Shown here: one piece after another, positions 34,645 through 42,373 of the stretch
Numbering within the stretch: the first letter of the stretch is position 1
Layout: each line of letters begins with the position of its first letter
Made by a program: the position numbers and the translations under genes
Source of the DNA: Sphingomonas sp. UBA978
Lineage (GTDB): Bacteria; Pseudomonadota; Alphaproteobacteria; Sphingomonadales; Sphingomonadaceae
Direction: 5' to 3'
Length of the DNA stretch: 64,000 nucleotides
Assembly: GCF_002292295.1 (NCBI RefSeq)
Contig: NZ_DBBS01000003.1
Span: 65,265 to 129,264 of the forward strand
Notes under the pieces: generated by a model
Told to the model about the DNA's origin: nothing
The model's database searches: none
What the model saw: the letters and a program-made list of their open reading frames with translations, nothing else

Positions 34645-36300
34645 ATGACGATCAATCGCCGCCAGACGCTCGGGCTGTTCGGTTCGGGCGCGGCGCTCGG
34701 CCTACCCGGCACCATCCTCGCACAGGGCGGGGCGGCGGTCCGTTTCGACCATGGCGTCGCGAGCGGCGATCCGGCGGCGGACGGCGCGGTGCTGTGGACG
34801 CGGGCGACGCCGGCGGATGCGGCGGCGGCAGGCGACGTGCCGCTGACCTGGCATGTCGCGCTGGAGGCGGATGGCAAAGCGGTGGCGAGCGGCAGGGCGA
34901 CCGCGCGGTCGGCGCGCGACTTCACCGCCAAGGCGACGCCGACCGGGTTGAAGCCGGGAACCGACTATCATTATTGGTTCGAGGGGCCGGGCGGCCGGCG
35001 GTCCCCCGTCGGGCGGTTCCGGACGCTGCCGGTGGGGGCGACCCCCGACCTGACCTTCGCCGTCGTCTCCTGCCAATTGTACGGCGGCGGGCTGTTCAAC
35101 GTGTATGACGCGATCGCGAAACATCCGCGGCTCGATGCGGTGCTGCACCTCGGTGATTACATCTACGAATATGGTGCCGACGGCTATGGCGCGGATATCG
35201 CGACCAAGATCGGCCGGATCGTCGAGCCGGCGCATGAGATCGTGACGCTCGCCGATTATCGCGCCCGCCACGCGCAGGTGAAGCGCGACACGAACATGCA
35301 GGCGGCGCACGCCCGCGCCGCATTCATCTGCGTCTGGGACGATCACGAGGTCGCCAACGACGGCTGGATCGGCGGCGCGGAAAACCACGATCCCGCGAAG
35401 GAGGGCGACTGGAAGGCGCGCAAGGCGGCGGCGATGCAGGCCTATTTCGAATGGATGCCGATCCGCGATCCGCTGCCCGGCAAGCCGTGGGAGGCGATCA
35501 ACCGGTCGTTCGAATTCGGCGACCTTGCCACGCTGGCGATGGTGGAAACGCGGCTGCTTGCGCGGTCGCAGCAGGTCGCGGCCAAGGGCGCTGGGATCGC
35601 GCCGGCCGATTATGCGCGGATGATGGCGGAACGCGCGCTGCCGCAGCGGGAATTGCTCGGCGCGCAGCAGCAGGTGTGGCTGGAGGGCGTGCTGGCGACG
35701 TCGGTGAAGGCGGGCAAGCCGTGGCAGGTGCTCGGCAATCAGGTGGTGATGGCCAGGGTCGCCGGGCCGGATATCGAACGGCAGCTCGGCGCGGCGCGCT
35801 TCGCCGATACGATGGCGAAGCTGCCGCCGATGTGGCGCGACCGGCTGACGGCGTCGATCGCCTCCTATCGCGCCGGGCTGCCGTTCAACTTCGACAGCTG
35901 GGACGGCTATCCGCCGGCGCGCGAGCGCCTGTATCAGGCGTTCCGGCGGGCGGGGTCGCAGCCGATCGTCCTGTCCGGCGACAGCCATGCCGCCTGGGCC
36001 AACGTGCTCCACGACGATCGCAAGACGGCGGTCGCGGTGGAGTTCGGCGCGACCGCGGTGACCAGCCCGTCCTATGGATCGCTGCTGCCCGGCATCGGCG
36101 CGCTGATCGAGCAGGCGAACGACGAGGTGCTGTTCTGCGATCAGGACCACAAGGGGTACGTGCTGCTGACGCTCGATCGGCAGGCGGCGACGGCGGATTT
36201 CCGCACCGTGTCGACGGTGCTGGTGCCGGCCTATGAGGAGCGCAGCGTCGCGCGCTACCGCTGCACGGCTGCGACGAAGACCGCGCTGACCAAGGCCTGA
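34645..36300 (+). CDS. phoD: Alkaline phosphatase D / PhoD-like metallophosphoesterase
   Basis: A 551-residue exported phosphodiesterase/phosphatase. The N-terminus (MTINRRQTLGLFGSGAALGL) is a Tat signal, as in Bacillus PhoD. A fibronectin-like PhoD N domain starts at FDHGVASGDPAADGAVLWTR. The metallophosphatase domain has VLHLGDYIYEYG, the metal-binding VWDDHEVANDGW and VLSGDSHAAWANV. It releases phosphate from phosphodiesters or monoesters in the periplasm, with Ca and Fe as the family's metals. The start at 34645 is chosen for the Tat motif. It is divergent from the TonB receptor. Confidence 0.93.
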   Translation: MTINRRQTLGLFGSGAALGLPGTILAQGGAAVRFDHGVASGDPAADGAVLWTRATPADAAAAGDVPLTWHVALEADGKAVASGRATARSARDFTAKATPTGLKPGTDYHYWFEGPGGRRSPVGRFRTLPVGATPDLTFAVVSCQLYGGGLFNVYDAIAKHPRLDAVLHLGDYIYEYGADGYGADIATKIGRIVEPAHEIVTLADYRARHAQVKRDTNMQAAHARAAFICVWDDHEVANDGWIGGAENHDPAKEGDWKARKAAAMQAYFEWMPIRDPLPGKPWEAINRSFEFGDLATLAMVETRLLARSQQVAAKGAGIAPADYARMMAERALPQRELLGAQQQVWLEGVLATSVKAGKPWQVLGNQVVMARVAGPDIERQLGAARFADTMAKLPPMWRDRLTASIASYRAGLPFNFDSWDGYPPARERLYQAFRRAGSQPIVLSGDSHAAWANVLHDDRKTAVAVEFGATAVTSPSYGSLLPGIGALIEQANDEVLFCDQDHKGYVLLTLDRQAATADFRTVSTVLVPAYEERSVARYRCTAATKTALTKA

Positions 36301-36343
36301 TCGGGCGCGTCGCACTTTTCGTTACCGACCGGTACAAAAGCCG

Positions 36344-36387
36344 TTGACGAGGGCTGTCACTGCTTCTATACCGCCCAGTATAGAAGC
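36344..36387 (+). promoter_or_regulatory. Strong sigma-70 promoter overlapped by a 26-base palindromic operator
   Basis: TTGACG (36344-36349) and TATACC (36367-36372) are spaced by exactly 17 bases. GCTTCTATAC (36362-36371) is the perfect complement of GTATAGAAGC (36378-36387) across CGCCCA, so a dimeric repressor would cover the -10 and start site. It points to the gene at 36534, about 150 bases on. A second half-dyad, TTACCGACCGGTAC, is at 36322. Confidence 0.75.
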
Positions 36388-36533
36388 TGGCAGCCGCAAT
36401 CGGCCACGGCTTTTGGGAACATCCGGACGCATGCCGGTCATCGGCGGCAAAAGGGTAGCAACACACCTGTGGCAGGGCGCGGCATCCGACGGATGCGGCA
36501 CGCCCGCCTGCGGTCCGAAAAGGGAGTGACGCC

Positions 36534-36965
36534 ATGGCCTTTCTTGCTTTCGCCGAGCCCGGCAACGCCGGCTATGCGCGGGCGACCGCACCGACCCGTC
36601 CGGCGCCCGCGCCGGTGACGCCCCGTGTCGTGGAGATGGAGGAGGAACGGCCGGTGCTGACGGAACTGGAACGGTCGGTGATCGGGATCGCCCGGCAGGA
36701 CGGTCTGGCGACGCTGCGCCAGCCGGGTCGCCTGTCGCGCTGGCTGGGCCTCGTGTTCGGCGTGCGGATCAGCCCGCAGCTCGCCGATCCCAAGCTGGAG
36801 GCGCTGCGTCGGATCGCGGTGCTGAGCTGGAAGCGCGGCTATTCGATTGCATCGGCCGAAGTGAAGGCGTTCCTCGCGGTCGGCTATTCGCCCGCCTTCT
36901 ACGAACTGGTGGTCGATACGATCGCGGCGGCGCGTCAGTCGGAAGTACGCCGCGCGCGCCGTTAG
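36534..36965 (+). CDS. Conserved hypothetical protein with a regulated promoter
   Basis: A 143-residue protein. The first 35 residues are alanine/proline-rich (ATAPTRPAPAPVTPRV); the rest is a predicted helical domain with ELERSVIGIARQDGLATLRQ, FGVRISPQLADPKLEALRRI and the end FLAVGYSPAFYELVVDTIAA. No catalytic motif or membrane helix is seen. The middle part could be a small sphingomonad-specific regulatory domain, but I recognise no named family. An aaaagggag RBS precedes the ATG. It lies behind a strong promoter overlapped by a palindrome, and its stop codon overlaps that of the convergent kinase-like gene. Confidence 0.7.
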   Translation: MAFLAFAEPGNAGYARATAPTRPAPAPVTPRVVEMEEERPVLTELERSVIGIARQDGLATLRQPGRLSRWLGLVFGVRISPQLADPKLEALRRIAVLSWKRGYSIASAEVKAFLAVGYSPAFYELVVDTIAAARQSEVRRARR

Positions 36966-38317
36966 GGCGCGCGCCGGGCCTGCTTCACACCGACTATCTG
37001 GATACGCTCCTCCACCATCGCACGGATGTCGACGCGCGCCTTCAACCGGGCGGCGAGCAGGGCGGTGCCGCTGATCTTGCGCTGGACGAACAGCGTGTCG
37101 GCCGGCGGCAGGTGCCAGGTCGACCGATCGCGCGCCATCTCCATCCCCTGTTCGCGTACCACGCCGACGAAGGCGCGGTCGCCGAAGTCGAACGGGCCGG
37201 GGCGATTGAGGTTGTCGAGAATGACGTCGATCATCGCATCGACCAGCGGCCGGTGCGCCTGCGCGGCGGCGGCGCCGAGGAAGCCGGCACCGATCGCCGC
37301 CGCGCGCACCGCATCGCGATCCCCCGACAGGCCGGCCGCGAGCAGGGTGCGATAGCCGTCGGCGGTGGCCGCCGGAATGTCGCGCGCGGCGCCGAAATCG
37401 AGCAGGACGATGCGCGCCGTCTCCGGCTGCCAGCGGTAATTGGCGAAATTCGGATCGGTCTGCATCAGCTGCCAGTCGAGGAGTTCGCGGAGGGTGAGGC
37501 CGATGAGGTTTTGCGTGGCGGTGTCGCGGATGGATTGGTCGGCGTGCTCCAGCATTTCGATCGGTTCGCCAGCGACATAGGTCATCGCGAGCACACGGGG
37601 TGTCGTGAGATCGGCGTGCAGTTCGGGGACGACGAATCCGGGCTCGTTTGCGAGTCGGTCGCGATAGCGGGTCATCATGCCACCCTCGCGGATATAGTCG
37701 GCCTCCTCGTGCAGCTGCCGCTTCGCCTCGCCGAGCAGGGGGGCGACGTCGAGTTCCTTCGGCAACAGGCCGGAGACGCGGAGCAACGTCGCGACATTGT
37801 CGACGTCCGCGTCGATGCTCTGCTTGACGCCGGGATATTGCACCTTGATCGCCAGTTCGCGGCCGTCGGGCAGGCGCGCGCGATGGACCTGGCCGATCGA
37901 GGCGGCGGCGATCGGATGCGCCTGGAAATGCGCGAAACGGCGGCGCCAGTCGCGGCCCCATTCCACGGTGAGCACCTTGTCGAGCTGCTGCGGCGGCATG
38001 TGATGCGCCTGGTTGCGCAGCCGCGCGAGGATCGCGGACAGTTCGGGCGGGAGCATGTCGCCGGCGTCCATCGAGATCATCTGGCCGAGCTTCATCGCCG
38101 CGCCTCGCAGATGCGCGAGCTGGTCGGCGACGCGCATCGCATTGGCGGGGGTGAGCAGCATGTCGCCCATCCGCGGCCGCTCTCCCGCGGCAAGCCGGCG
38201 CGCGCCCTCCGCGACCACCCCGCCGCCGACGCCCGCGGCGAGCCGCCCGAACGCGCCCAGCCGCGACAGCCGGCCGCTCGGCACGGCACGGCCGCGCGCG
38301 TCTCTGTCGTCCGTCAT
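36962..38317 (-). CDS. ABC1/UbiB family (AarF) atypical kinase
   Basis: A 451-residue ABC1/UbiB-family protein. The hallmark KxGQ motif is LRGAAMKLGQMISMDAGDML, the alanine-rich nucleotide loop is AAASIGQVHRA, the lysine is in LAIKVQYPGV, and the metal-binding DFG is IVLLDFGAAR. These proteins are ATPases/kinases linked to ubiquinone synthesis or to lipid handling. This one resembles the shorter soluble subgroup and lacks the C-terminal membrane helices of UbiB, so it is not called ubiB. It is 60 bases downstream of map on the same strand. Confidence 0.88.
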   Translation of the reverse strand: MTDDRDARGRAVPSGRLSRLGAFGRLAAGVGGGVVAEGARRLAAGERPRMGDMLLTPANAMRVADQLAHLRGAAMKLGQMISMDAGDMLPPELSAILARLRNQAHHMPPQQLDKVLTVEWGRDWRRRFAHFQAHPIAAASIGQVHRARLPDGRELAIKVQYPGVKQSIDADVDNVATLLRVSGLLPKELDVAPLLGEAKRQLHEEADYIREGGMMTRYRDRLANEPGFVVPELHADLTTPRVLAMTYVAGEPIEMLEHADQSIRDTATQNLIGLTLRELLDWQLMQTDPNFANYRWQPETARIVLLDFGAARDIPAATADGYRTLLAAGLSGDRDAVRAAAIGAGFLGAAAAQAHRPLVDAMIDVILDNLNRPGPFDFGDRAFVGVVREQGMEMARDRSTWHLPPADTLFVQRKISGTALLAARLKARVDIRAMVEERIQIVGVKQARRAP

Positions 38318-38377
38318 GCAATCAGGTCCTTCGGCTGTATCGCAGGGGTGAACGCCCCAGCGACGGCCGAATGTCCC

Positions 38378-39205
38378 TTACGAATAGGGCGGCTGGTGAT
38401 AACCCGCGGGGGAGAGCGTGAAAATCTCCGCGCCATCGTCGGTGATGCCGATCGAATGTTCGAACTGCGCCGACAGCGAGCGGTCGCGCGTCACCGCGGT
38501 CCAGCCGTCGTCGAGCAGCTTCACGTCGGGGCGGCCGATGTTAATCATCGGTTCGATCGTGAAGATCATGCCGGGGCGCAGTTCCGGACCGGTGCCGGGC
38601 TTGCCGACATGGACGACCTCCGGCGCGTCGTGGAACAGCCGGCCGAGGCCGTGGCCGCAGAAATCGCGGACGACGCCGTAGCGATGCTTTTCGGCGTGGC
38701 GCTGGATCGCGTTGGCGACGTCGCCCATGTGCGCGCCGGGCTTCGCCTGCTCGATGCCGAGCATCAGACATTCATAGGTCACCTCGACCAGCCGCCGCGC
38801 CTTCAGCGGCACGTCGCCGATCAGGTACATGCGGCTCGAATCGCCATGCCAGCCGTCGACGATCGGGGTGACGTCGACATTGACGATATCGCCCGACTTC
38901 AGCGTCTTTTCGCTGGGAATGCCGTGGCAGACGACATGGTTGATCGAGATGCAGGTCGAATGGGTGTAGCCGCGATAGCCGAGCGTCGCCGGCACGCCGC
39001 CCGCGGCGGTGATGAAGTCGTAGATCAGCCGGTCGAGCTCTGCGGTGGTGACGCCCGGCACCATGTGCGGGGTCAGCATGTCGAGCGTCTCGGCGGCGAG
39101 CCGGCCGGCCTTGTGCATGCCCGCGAAGGCCGCGGGGCCGTGCAGCTTGATGGCGCCGGTGCGCCCTTCCGGCGCGTCTGAGGTGACGGTCACGTATTCG
39201 GTCAT
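38378..39205 (-). CDS. map: Methionine aminopeptidase, type I
   Basis: A 275-residue enzyme that removes the initiator methionine. Metal ligands appear in the expected blocks: DIVNVDVTPIVDGWHGDSSR (two Asp), CGHGLGRLFHDAPEV (His), IFTIEPMI (Glu) and SAQFEHSIGIT (Glu). The substrate-site histidine region THSTCISINHVVCHGIP is also present. The N-terminus has a short extension (about 20 residues) before the core. It is divergent from the CinA-like gene with about 15-50 bases between the starts. Confidence 0.96.
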   Translation of the reverse strand: MTEYVTVTSDAPEGRTGAIKLHGPAAFAGMHKAGRLAAETLDMLTPHMVPGVTTAELDRLIYDFITAAGGVPATLGYRGYTHSTCISINHVVCHGIPSEKTLKSGDIVNVDVTPIVDGWHGDSSRMYLIGDVPLKARRLVEVTYECLMLGIEQAKPGAHMGDVANAIQRHAEKHRYGVVRDFCGHGLGRLFHDAPEVVHVGKPGTGPELRPGMIFTIEPMINIGRPDVKLLDDGWTAVTRDRSLSAQFEHSIGITDDGAEIFTLSPAGYHQPPYS

Positions 39206-39255
39206 GGCGGCGATATAGCATGGCGGCGCCGATTTTGCGAGGCTATGGCAGGGGC

Positions 39256-40026
39256 ATGGAGCAGGGCATCGATCACGACCGTATCTGGACCGCCGCGCTG
39301 ATCGTGATCGGCGACGAGATCCTGTCGGGCCGGACGCAGGACAAGAACATCGCGCAGCTTGCGAGCTGGCTCAACGTCCAGGGCATCCGCCTCGCCGAGG
39401 TGCGGGTGGTGCCGGACCGTCCCGATGCGATCGCGGAGGCGGTCAACATCCTGCGCGCGCGCAACGATTATCTGTTCACCACCGGCGGCATCGGGCCGAC
39501 CCACGACGACATCACCGTGGACGCGATCGCCGCGGCGCTGGGCGTCGGAGTGGAGCATCATCCCGAGGCGATGGCGGTGCTGGAGCGGTATTATGCGACG
39601 CGCGGCGGGCTGACCGAAGCGCGGGCGCGGATGGCGCGGGTGCCGGCGGGTGCGGGGCTGATCCCCAATCGCGTGTCGGGCGCGCCGGGTATCCGCATCG
39701 GCAACATCTTCATCATGGCGGGGGTGCCGCACATCACCGCGGGCATGCTCGACGCGCTGACCGGCACGCTGGAGGGCGGACGCCCGGTCGTCTCCGGCAC
39801 GATCGGCTGCTGGGTCGCCGAGAGCGAGGTCGCCGACCTGCTGCGCGATGCCGAGAAGAGCCACGAGGGCGTGTCGATCGGCTCCTACCCCTTCTTCCGC
39901 GAAGGGCGGACGGGCGCGAATTTCGTCGTACGCAGCCCGGATGCGGCGCTGGTCGAACGGTGCCTCGCCGACCTGACGCGCGAGCTGGAGACAGGCGGGC
40001 GCGCCGTGTTTCCCGAGGGGATCTGA
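39256..40026 (+). CDS. CinA N-terminal-type molybdopterin-binding protein
   Basis: A 256-residue protein with the MoCF/CinA fold: TAALIVIGDEILSGRTQDKN, FTTGGIGPTHDDITVDAIAA and GAPGIRIGNIFIMAGVPHIT are the family blocks. Only the N-terminal COG1058 domain is present; the C-terminal nicotinamide-nucleotide amidase domain of full CinA is absent, a common stand-alone form. Its activity may be ADP-ribose pyrophosphatase or an unknown nucleotide hydrolase. The ATG at 39256 follows ggcagggg; an ATG at 39220 would add 12 residues. Confidence 0.88.
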   Translation: MEQGIDHDRIWTAALIVIGDEILSGRTQDKNIAQLASWLNVQGIRLAEVRVVPDRPDAIAEAVNILRARNDYLFTTGGIGPTHDDITVDAIAAALGVGVEHHPEAMAVLERYYATRGGLTEARARMARVPAGAGLIPNRVSGAPGIRIGNIFIMAGVPHITAGMLDALTGTLEGGRPVVSGTIGCWVAESEVADLLRDAEKSHEGVSIGSYPFFREGRTGANFVVRSPDAALVERCLADLTRELETGGRAVFPEGI

Positions 40027-40035
40027 GCCGTCCGC

Positions 40036-40068
40036 GCCGTCACCCCGGTGGTTTGCCGGGGTGACGGC
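40036..40068. terminator. Bidirectional terminator hairpin
   Basis: GCCGTCACCCCGG (40036-40048) and CCGGGGTGACGGC (40056-40068) form a perfect 13-base stem with a 7-base loop between the convergent CinA-like and GH29 genes. No U-run follows on either strand. Confidence 0.65.
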
Positions 40069-40076
40069 GGCATGCG

Positions 40077-41981
40077 TCACCGCACGAAGGCGCCGATGTC
40101 GGCGATCGCCAGCTTCGCCGCCGGCACCGCGGTCGCCGCGAAGGTCAGGCGCAGGTAGCGCATCGGGCGGGGTGCGGTGAACGGGATCCGCTGCGTCGCC
40201 AGCGCATAGGCGATGTTCTGGAACTCGCCTTCTGCGGCCGGCGTCCATGTCTTGCCGTCGAGACTGGTTTCGGCGCGATAGCCGCGCGGCGGGGCGCTTT
40301 GCTTATCCGGATGGCGCCATGGCGTGAGGCTGAAGCCGGCCACCGTCTGCGCCTTGCCGAGGTCGAGCGTGACCGACGCGGGCGTCGTGGCCGGCGCGGG
40401 CTGGCTCCACACCGACGAACCGTCGCCGTCGAGCAGCGCCTCGGCCCCGGGGGCGCTGGCGGCGACCACCGTCCAGTCGCGCGGCGACAGGATTGCGGCG
40501 TCGGTGCTGCGCGGCGCGGCGACGGCGACGGGCGCGACGCTGCGGAACAGCGCGACCTCGCTGATCGCGGGGCAGGCGGGGGCGTCGAGGATCACCAGCC
40601 GGATGCGGCGCGCGGCGACCGGCGCGTCGAGGCGGATGATGCGTTGCGCACCGATACATTCCTTTTCGGCGAGCCGCTGCCAGCGGCCGGCGACCTCCGC
40701 CTCGATCGCGAAGCGGGTGACGCGGACGCCGAGCGGGAGATATTCGCGGATGCGGATGAGGTCGAAGCGGCGGTCGGGCGGCAGGTCGAGCGTCAGCGTC
40801 GGCGTGGTGACGCCGTCGGGCGTCGACCAATAGGTGTCGCGATTGCCGTCGAGCACCTTTGCGGGCGTGCTGGCGCCGTCGCGCGTCGCGGTGGCGCTGG
40901 CGACCGCGCCCTGCGCCAGATCGGTGGCGAAGCTGGCACGGATCGCGTCACCGAAGCTTGTGAGCACGGCGACGTCATGATCGGGGATGCGGCCGCGGCG
41001 ATCGGGCGGCAGGTTGAGGTGCATGTTGGTGCCGCGCGCCACCGATTCGTCGAAGAAGCGGATCAGGCGCGCCGGGCTCTTCACCTTGGCGTCCTCGTCC
41101 GGGTGGTAGAACCAGCCGGGGCGGATCGAGGTGTTGGTTTCGGCGGGCCACCAGAGCGGCGCGCCGCGGACGCCGCTGTTCCCCTCCGACTGGACATAGG
41201 GATGGTCGGGCATCGTCGGCCAGCACGGATCGCCGGCGATGCCGTCCTCGTTGCCGACCCAGCGGATCTCCGCGCCGAGCGGATCGAAGGTGCAGGCCAT
41301 CGGCTGATGCTGGTGGACGAGCGCGATGATCGAGGGCCAGTCGTAATATTTCGGCGCGTCGATCGTCCGCGTCTCGCGCGCGCCGCCATAATAGCCGTCG
41401 CCGCCATTGGCGCCGTCGAACCAGAATTCGAACAATTCGCCATAGCGCGTGCAGAGCTCGACCACCTGCTTGCGATAGTAATCGATATAGGCCGGGCGGC
41501 CGTATTCGGGATGGTTGCGGTCCCAGGGCGACAGGTACAGGCCGAACGCCATGCCGGCGCGGCGCGTCGCCTGCTCCATCTCGCGGACGATATCGCCTTT
41601 GCCCTGTTTGTACGGGCTGTTGCGGATGCAATGGTCGGTCAGCATCGTCGGCCACAGGCAGAAGCCGTCGTGATGCTTGGCGGTCAGCACGATGCCGGTC
41701 ATGCCGCCCGCCTTCGCCGCGGCTACGATCTGGTCGGCGGAGAAATCGGTGGGGTCGAACAGCGTCGGGCTCTCGTCGCCATAGCCCCATTCGCGATCGG
41801 TGAAGGTGTTGATCGAGAAATGCACGAAGGCGTAGCGTTCGCGCATATGCCAGGCGAGCTGGCGCTTCGAGGGGGTGGCGCCCCACGGTTTTGGCGGCGT
41901 GGCCGGCGTGATCGCCAGCGCGGGCGTGGCGCCGGCGGCGAGGCCGGAGGCGATCAGGGTGCGGCGGGTGAGGTCGGTCAT
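40077..41981 (-). CDS. GH29 alpha-L-fucosidase, with C-terminal discoidin-like domains
   Basis: A 634-residue exported fucosidase. A Tat-type signal (TRRTLIASGLAAGATPALA) is followed by the GH29 barrel (about 35-350): AFVHFSINTFTDREWG, VLTAKHHDGFCLWPT and the nucleophile Asp in FEFWFDGANGGDG. The FWFDGAN form is typical of the B subgroup, which cuts alpha-1,3/1,4-fucose. Two F5/8-type carbohydrate-binding domains fill the rest (about 365-490 and 500-630). The ATG at 41981 starts the Tat motif; one at 41993 is possible. It is the last gene of the leftward N-glycan cluster, after a repeat-filled gap. Confidence 0.93.
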   Translation of the reverse strand: MTDLTRRTLIASGLAAGATPALAITPATPPKPWGATPSKRQLAWHMRERYAFVHFSINTFTDREWGYGDESPTLFDPTDFSADQIVAAAKAGGMTGIVLTAKHHDGFCLWPTMLTDHCIRNSPYKQGKGDIVREMEQATRRAGMAFGLYLSPWDRNHPEYGRPAYIDYYRKQVVELCTRYGELFEFWFDGANGGDGYYGGARETRTIDAPKYYDWPSIIALVHQHQPMACTFDPLGAEIRWVGNEDGIAGDPCWPTMPDHPYVQSEGNSGVRGAPLWWPAETNTSIRPGWFYHPDEDAKVKSPARLIRFFDESVARGTNMHLNLPPDRRGRIPDHDVAVLTSFGDAIRASFATDLAQGAVASATATRDGASTPAKVLDGNRDTYWSTPDGVTTPTLTLDLPPDRRFDLIRIREYLPLGVRVTRFAIEAEVAGRWQRLAEKECIGAQRIIRLDAPVAARRIRLVILDAPACPAISEVALFRSVAPVAVAAPRSTDAAILSPRDWTVVAASAPGAEALLDGDGSSVWSQPAPATTPASVTLDLGKAQTVAGFSLTPWRHPDKQSAPPRGYRAETSLDGKTWTPAAEGEFQNIAYALATQRIPFTAPRPMRYLRLTFAATAVPAAKLAIADIGAFVR

Positions 41982-42061
41982 CGGTGGTTCCATCGACTTG
42001 CCCGGCGACGGCCGGGGGATAAAGGTGACAACAAGGCGGAGGGCAGGTGCGATGTGTTCGC

Positions 42062-42373
42062 GCAGCGGATCGTCGCGCGCCGTGGCCGTGCGAGGGCGGG
42101 CGGTCCGCTCGTCCGGCGGTGGCGGGGGGATAGTGGGGACGGCAAAGCCGAGGGCACGGACCTGTCCTCACCCTGCGCCGCCTTCGGCGTCTTCTCCCTC
42201 TCCCGTCGGGCGCATCCGGTGAACAGCACCCCGTGCTGTTCAGGCCATGCCGGGGGCATGGCCGACCGGATGCGGGAGGGAGCGGCGGAGCCGCGGACGG
42301 GTGAGGGCCGGTGCGACGGGTCTGTGCAGCGGATCGTCACGCGCCGCGGCCGTGCGAGGGCGGGCGGTCCGCT
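42062..42373. repeat. Direct repeats flanking a cruciform-forming element, including the 3' end of the GH92 gene
   Basis: The gene-free stretch 41982-42336 is repeat-derived. A 48-base unit, 42062-42109, recurs at 42326-42373 with two mismatches; the second copy contains the GH92 stop codon and last codons. Between them is an element whose outer arms GCATCCGGT (42212-42220) and ACCGGATGC (42265-42273) enclose two hairpins: GAACAGCAC/GTGCTGTTC (42221-42241) and GGCCATGCC/GGCATGGCC (42243-42263). This would fold as a three-way junction. Confidence 0.8.

Noticed and set aside
42062..42373. An insertion sequence between GH29 and GH92
   Set aside because: There is no transposase frame; the interval is a short palindromic element with flanking direct repeats.
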